From the NCBI GenBank assembly GCA_025667525.1, contig CM046876.1:77843235-77907234 (forward strand): a DNA stretch of 64,000 nucleotides, in the 5' to 3' direction. Source of the DNA: Glebionis coronaria. Taxonomy: Eukaryota > Streptophyta > Magnoliopsida > Asterales > Asteraceae. Position 1 is the first letter of the stretch. Every line of letters begins with the position of its first letter. Made by a program: the position numbers and the translations under genes. The notes beneath the pieces are model-generated. The model made no database searches, was not told the DNA's origin, and worked only from the letters and a program-made list of their open reading frames with translations. Below are positions 60,193-64,000 of the stretch, piece after piece.

Positions 60193-62971
60193 AGAAGAGT
60201 ACGAGGAGCCAGAGGATGTTTATGAGTTTGGATCACCTGAACGGTATTCTACTTCGAAGGAGACATCCATCCCTGTTTCAGCAAGTGTTGAAAAAGAGTC
60301 CGGTGCTCCTACAATCATGGTGCCTACTCAGCCTTTAGTAACTCAACCTCCACCAATATAGCCCTTATCAACCCAACCGGTACCAACACCATTCCTTCCA
60401 CCACCAATAACTCCCATCCTCAGTACTGTAGTAACAACCGAGCCTCTTCAACCAACCCAGAGTAGCTCTGCATCGTCTTCAATGGCTGCATTTGTAATGG
60501 AAGAGATGTTGGATAAACACACGGATAATCAAAGAAGAGAGATGAATGAACTTCGAGAAGAGCTACTTAGAAGAGTGCAAAGTGAAGAAGCCTCAAAGAA
60601 AGCACAAGAAGAGATGCTTGCTAAGTTCGCTGCAGAGATGGAGACGACACGTAAAGCTCATGCAGAAGAACTAGCTCAGGTTAAGCAGGCTGAAGCTGAT
60701 AAGTATGCTGCACGAATCACGAGACTTCAAGCTATGAGGGATAAATACAAGGAGCAGAAAGAAACTCTTGAAGCTTCTGTTGAAGAGAGAGTGAAAGAAT
60801 CCGTTGAGTCCATTATGCCAAAACTGCGTGATGAGTTGAAGACACTCGCGACTGATAACTTGATGATCAAGTCATCCAATCCTTCTGAATCCGCCTACAA
60901 AATTGCTTATGATTTAACGGATTTTGAATTAAAGAAGATCCTCAAAACTCGTATGAGGGAACTTGGATCTTTTGATAAATCTAAGATTCAACGGACACTC
61001 TACAAATCACTGAATGACGCTATCATGGAGGATGATCGGTTATTTAAAACGTTTGGAAGTGTGGTACCTTACCACATTCTGCCTGAGGAAGAAAGGGAAG
61101 AAAGTGAATAAGAAGAGGGTGACGGGGAAGAAGAAGAAGAAGAAGAAGAAGAAGAAGAAGGAGATGATGATGATGGTGGTGATGATGATGAGGATGATGA
61201 TGATGATGATGGTGATGATGGTGGTGATGGTAATGAGGAGAGTGCTAAGGAAAGCAACGAGGATAGCGATGAGGATGATGATGGTAAACAGCCTGAAATG
61301 GGGGATAAGGTTGCCAGCACAAAGAAACCTTCTAAGTCTGGAACCAAGTCTAAGAAAGATGCTGCGGCAAAGGAAAAATCCACTTCAACGGAATCAAGAC
61401 GATCCAAGTGGCGCCATGATGTGAATGCTACTACGGCGTCATCGATTCCCGGTACATCTATTGCTGTGTCTATACCTGTTACCACTAACCCTGTTAGTTC
61501 TGTTGTTGCTCCTGTGATTGCAGAGTCAGTAACTGAACCTGAAGCTGCACAACACTCGCCCGTTCATGACACCGCCGAGATGCCTGAATCAGAACCAACA
61601 GATGTTCACGTTTCTACTCCTCTACAACAAGAACCACAATCTACTGTTCCTGAGTCAAGCACACGGGACTGGGCAGACACATTGGAGATTGACGAGACTG
61701 CACCGCCACAAGCTTGGATCACGGCAGCGGCTCAATATGATCCAATCATAGACGCTGACAGAGATGTTCTATATCTCCGTATCCGTAGTCCGATAGACTT
61801 GTGCGCATTTCTGGCTCATGAGTATAAATCTTCGGTCACTCCGTCGTTGGTAAAGAGAGCGCTAAAGGATAAGAGAATTCGCGCCAAAACCAGGTTAACA
61901 CGAATGGAGTTCGAGTATTATGCTGACGAGGTCCTGAAAGCTCTTAACACCGTTCAAAGTCCAGGCCTCCATGAATCAGAAAGAGCTCCACCTCCACTTG
62001 ATCCTTCTCAAGATAATCAAATTGCTCTCGACTTCTTCGTCACCTATGATCTTGAGTATCTTCTGAAGGGTTCATCAAAGTACGCAACCTCCCTGACCTT
62101 GCTGAAAGCTGCCAACTGGGGGACAATACCCTGGATCGAGGAAAAGGTAAACCAAATCTGGGTCCCAAAGGTAACTCGTAATTATGATATGTATGCTGTT
62201 ATAGGTGCATCTCATTGGGACGAATGAGTCCGAAGGGCGTACAGGGGTTGCTGCTTAGCCAATTCAGGAAGTAACGTTAGATCCGATATCCGCATCTCCA
62301 GTATTTTAGGGCTGAAAACTAAAGCCAAGAATGGCTATTATCGTGTGACGGAGATTCGTATAAAAAGGGAGGATGACAGAGAATACAAAATCCAGCAGGG
62401 AGATTTTTCTATCATTCGCCTTGAGGATATCGAAGACATGTTGCTTATGATGACCCGAGATCAACTCACCCATATTGCTCGTGAAGACATCATTGCCTTG
62501 AATACAGCACTTCGTATGTTCACACGAAGCGTTGTTATCAAGAAACGAGTTGAAGATCTTCAATTGGGAGTCGAAAGCTACCAAATGAAGCTTAACCTAA
62601 CCCGTCCAGTGAATCAAGTGTTACCTCAACATGTCAACAGATGTCCCTATACCGGCATTTATGTTCCAAGTTACGGGATTTTCTACTTGAACAGTCGAGG
62701 GTTAATGAAGTTTATGAGGGTGGGTGAGCTTTATAAGTACAGTGATGGGACTCTCATCTACGTCAGAGGAAAGTTGGAGCATCTTAATTCGGGTGGGTCT
62801 TTACCAGAGATGACTGAGGATTGGCATCAGGGTTATCGGCAAATGGCGAAGTATGTGATCAAGAAGATTGATCAAAAGCTCCGTGAACGTAGATTGATGA
62901 GGAGCTTAGAAAGATTCGTTGGTGGTAGACCATATGGAGTGCACCACAAGTTACTGCAACGATCCATCTAA
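60193..62971 (+). pseudogene. Env-like region, C-terminal part
   Basis: One frame from about 60134 to 62971, broken by TAG 60359, TAA 61109 and TGA 62225. Order: Pro/Thr-rich segment; coiled coil (60500-60830: NELREELLRRVQSEEASKKA and onward); an FELKKILKTRMRELGSFDKS block; Glu/Asp run; Ser/Lys-rich segment; then two conserved C-terminal blocks, YDLEYLLKGSSKYATSLTLL and RVEDLQLGVESYQMKLNLTR, ending ERRLMRSLERFVGGRPYGVH. The latter resemble C-termini of Asteraceae copia third ORFs that I recall. The function is unknown. Confidence 0.7.
61110..61290 (+). repeat. GAA/GAT microsatellite encoding a Glu/Asp tract
   Basis: GAAGAAGAAG followed by GATGATGATG repeats. In the env-like frame it gives an acidic tract just after the TAA at 61109. 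Other frames through it give poly-Lys/Met or poly-Ser and are not genes. Confidence 0.9.
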
Positions 62972-64000
62972 TGGTTCGTACATTTCAGGTCTACTCTATA
63001 TTGGTTTTTAATTGTAAATATGTAAATTTGTGAATATTGTGCTTTTACGGCTTGATGTAGTGTTAAGGTATGATAACTTTTCAAGAATTTCTCACGAGAT
63101 TCTAAATCTTTCAAAATATATCATACTAAAGCACTACAACTATCCCTTATTAATTTAAGGGGGAGCATTACCATGTTCTATGGCCAAACATCGATTTCAT
63201 TTTTTACCCAAAGACCGGTTAATCCATTCAATATCCCAAGTATTAATGGTTAACATTTTGGATAAGGGGAGAAAATGGGATTAAGGAGACTTAAATGATA
63301 CTTGGCTAAAAGATGAAAAAGACTTAACGATAATCCAACTTAATATGTGTAAAGCACGTGTTAAGGGGGAGCGTTTTTGATGAACAAAACACCTAAGGTA
63401 CAAAACTTTTGATTTCAATATCACAAGTACCTTAGGTGATTTTCAAGGATTTTTCATGGTGGCTATACTTTCCCAAAACACGCTTAACTCACGACGAATG
63501 TGGTGACAAAAGGGTGGTAGGAATAGGTTTAGTCCAATGATTCATCAGAGCCGATGGAATCTTCCCAAGGACAATTCCCTAAATAGAATTAGAAGTCCTA
63601 GGAAAGTTGGAGAAAGATTGTGAACGTAGCTGAATGCCGACCAAGTACTTAAGCTAGCACTGGAACAATCACAACAAGGTGTTAGTTATGACGTATTGGT
63701 AAGCATTGAAGGGGTTGAAGAATGAAAAAGAATTGTAAAGATAAAGGGTGTAAAGAAAGAAGCCCTCCTTACAACTTTAGGCAGAAACCGGGTCAATACA
63801 TATGCTATTGAGATCATTTTTGTTAATGATTCTCGATATTGAAGAAAGACATCATGGACCCAGTGATGCAATGCACAACCCTTCCCAGCTAACTCAAATA
63901 TCTCTCAAAAGGTATTTGTTTTAATCACACAGAGATCAACACGTTATCTATTGGTTTATTCACTCCGAATAGACTGATATTGAAAAGGTGGCACTCCTCT
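62972..64000 (+). other. 3' region of the SIRE-like element
   Basis: No credible gene. Two purine tracts, TTAAGGGGGAGCATT (63158) and TTAAGGGGGAGCGTT (63362), are candidates for the 3' polypurine tract. No sequence matching the 5' LTR start follows, so the 3' LTR is probably past 64000. Confidence 0.5.

Larger units (their letters stand above)
47618..64000 (+). mobile_element. SIRE/Maximus-like Ty1/copia element with env-like region (3' end outside the window)
   Basis: The 5' LTR (47618-47906) interrupts element 3 coding sequence. Next come a primer site, a leader with a GTTCCGGATCAAGG array, gag, then protease-integrase-RT-RNase H in copia order, a second leader-like spacer with a TTCCGAATGA array, an env-like region (59041-62971) and over 1 kb of 3' sequence. 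No 3' LTR (TGTTAGAAATACG) is seen before 64000. Gag is open; pol and the env-like region are broken by stops and frameshifts. Confidence 0.87.

Noticed and set aside
61014..61485. Met-rich and Ser-rich frames across the GAA/GAT repeat
   Set aside because: Alternative frames of the acidic tract in the env-like region.
63680..63700. Possible start of the SIRE-like 3' LTR (GTGTTAGTTATGACG)
   Set aside because: It departs from the 5' LTR start TGTTAGAAATACG after six bases, and no purine tract precedes it.

Overview
This is a plant nuclear window made almost entirely of transposable elements. I see no intact host gene, tRNA or rRNA. It is AT-rich, and long terminal repeat (LTR) retrotransposons are inserted into each other and into small DNA transposons. 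From memory of family sequences, several element proteins look like retroelement proteins common in daisy-family (Asteraceae) genomes: the copia gag-pol, its third open reading frame, and the Cys-rich protein of the first gypsy-type element. I therefore infer an Asteraceae genome. That is an inference, not a database result.

Layout. 1-2316: intergenic DNA, a hAT-type MITE (536-938, 8-bp target duplication) and the left part of a Mutator-like MITE. 2317-9342: gypsy-type element 1, complete with LTRs and a target duplication but with no reverse transcriptase; it carries one Cys-rich/acidic ORF of unknown function. 9343-10483: the rest of the split MITE, a second hAT MITE and a second Mutator-like MITE. 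10560-16917: a PIF/Harbinger transposon duplicated as a head-to-head inverted repeat (about 1.8 kb per arm, about 56 nt loop), later split by a 2.65-kb non-autonomous copia element (14109-16758). 17316-28961: element 2, a full-length Athila-lineage Ty3/gypsy element with gag, protease, reverse transcriptase, RNase H and integrase, broken by stops and small indels. 28967-32731: old repeats, including a foldback element and a third Mutator-like MITE. 32732-33346: the 3' end of a minus-strand copia element, cut by a minus-strand chromovirus (33347-39549; 2.8-kb LTR and decayed pol). 39550-40363: a partial LTR of the element 1/2 family. 40364-40835: a truncated minus-strand copia end. About 40836-47617: element 3, a minus-strand non-autonomous gypsy-type element with protease but no reverse transcriptase in the part seen. 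47618-64000 (running off the window): a SIRE/Maximus-like Ty1/copia element with a 289-bp 5' LTR, a large gag, a broken pol and a third, env-like region; its 3' LTR is not in the window.

How the parts relate. Elements 1 and 2 share LTR termini, promoter region, primer-binding region and the whole 3' non-coding region, so element 1 looks like a non-autonomous partner using element 2-type proteins. Elements 1, 2 and 3 keep two small RNA hairpins downstream of their coding regions. A recurring oddity is arrays of short CG-containing words (TTGCGAAAT, TTCCGGATAAG, GTTCCGGATCAAGG, TTCCGAATGAAG) in LTRs and leaders. In elements 1 and 2 the array sits in the same LTR place but uses a different word. 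In the copia element one array lies about 130 nt before the gag start and another about 130 nt before the env-like start. These arrays, the inverted Harbinger duplication and the shared hairpins are the best candidates for something undescribed.
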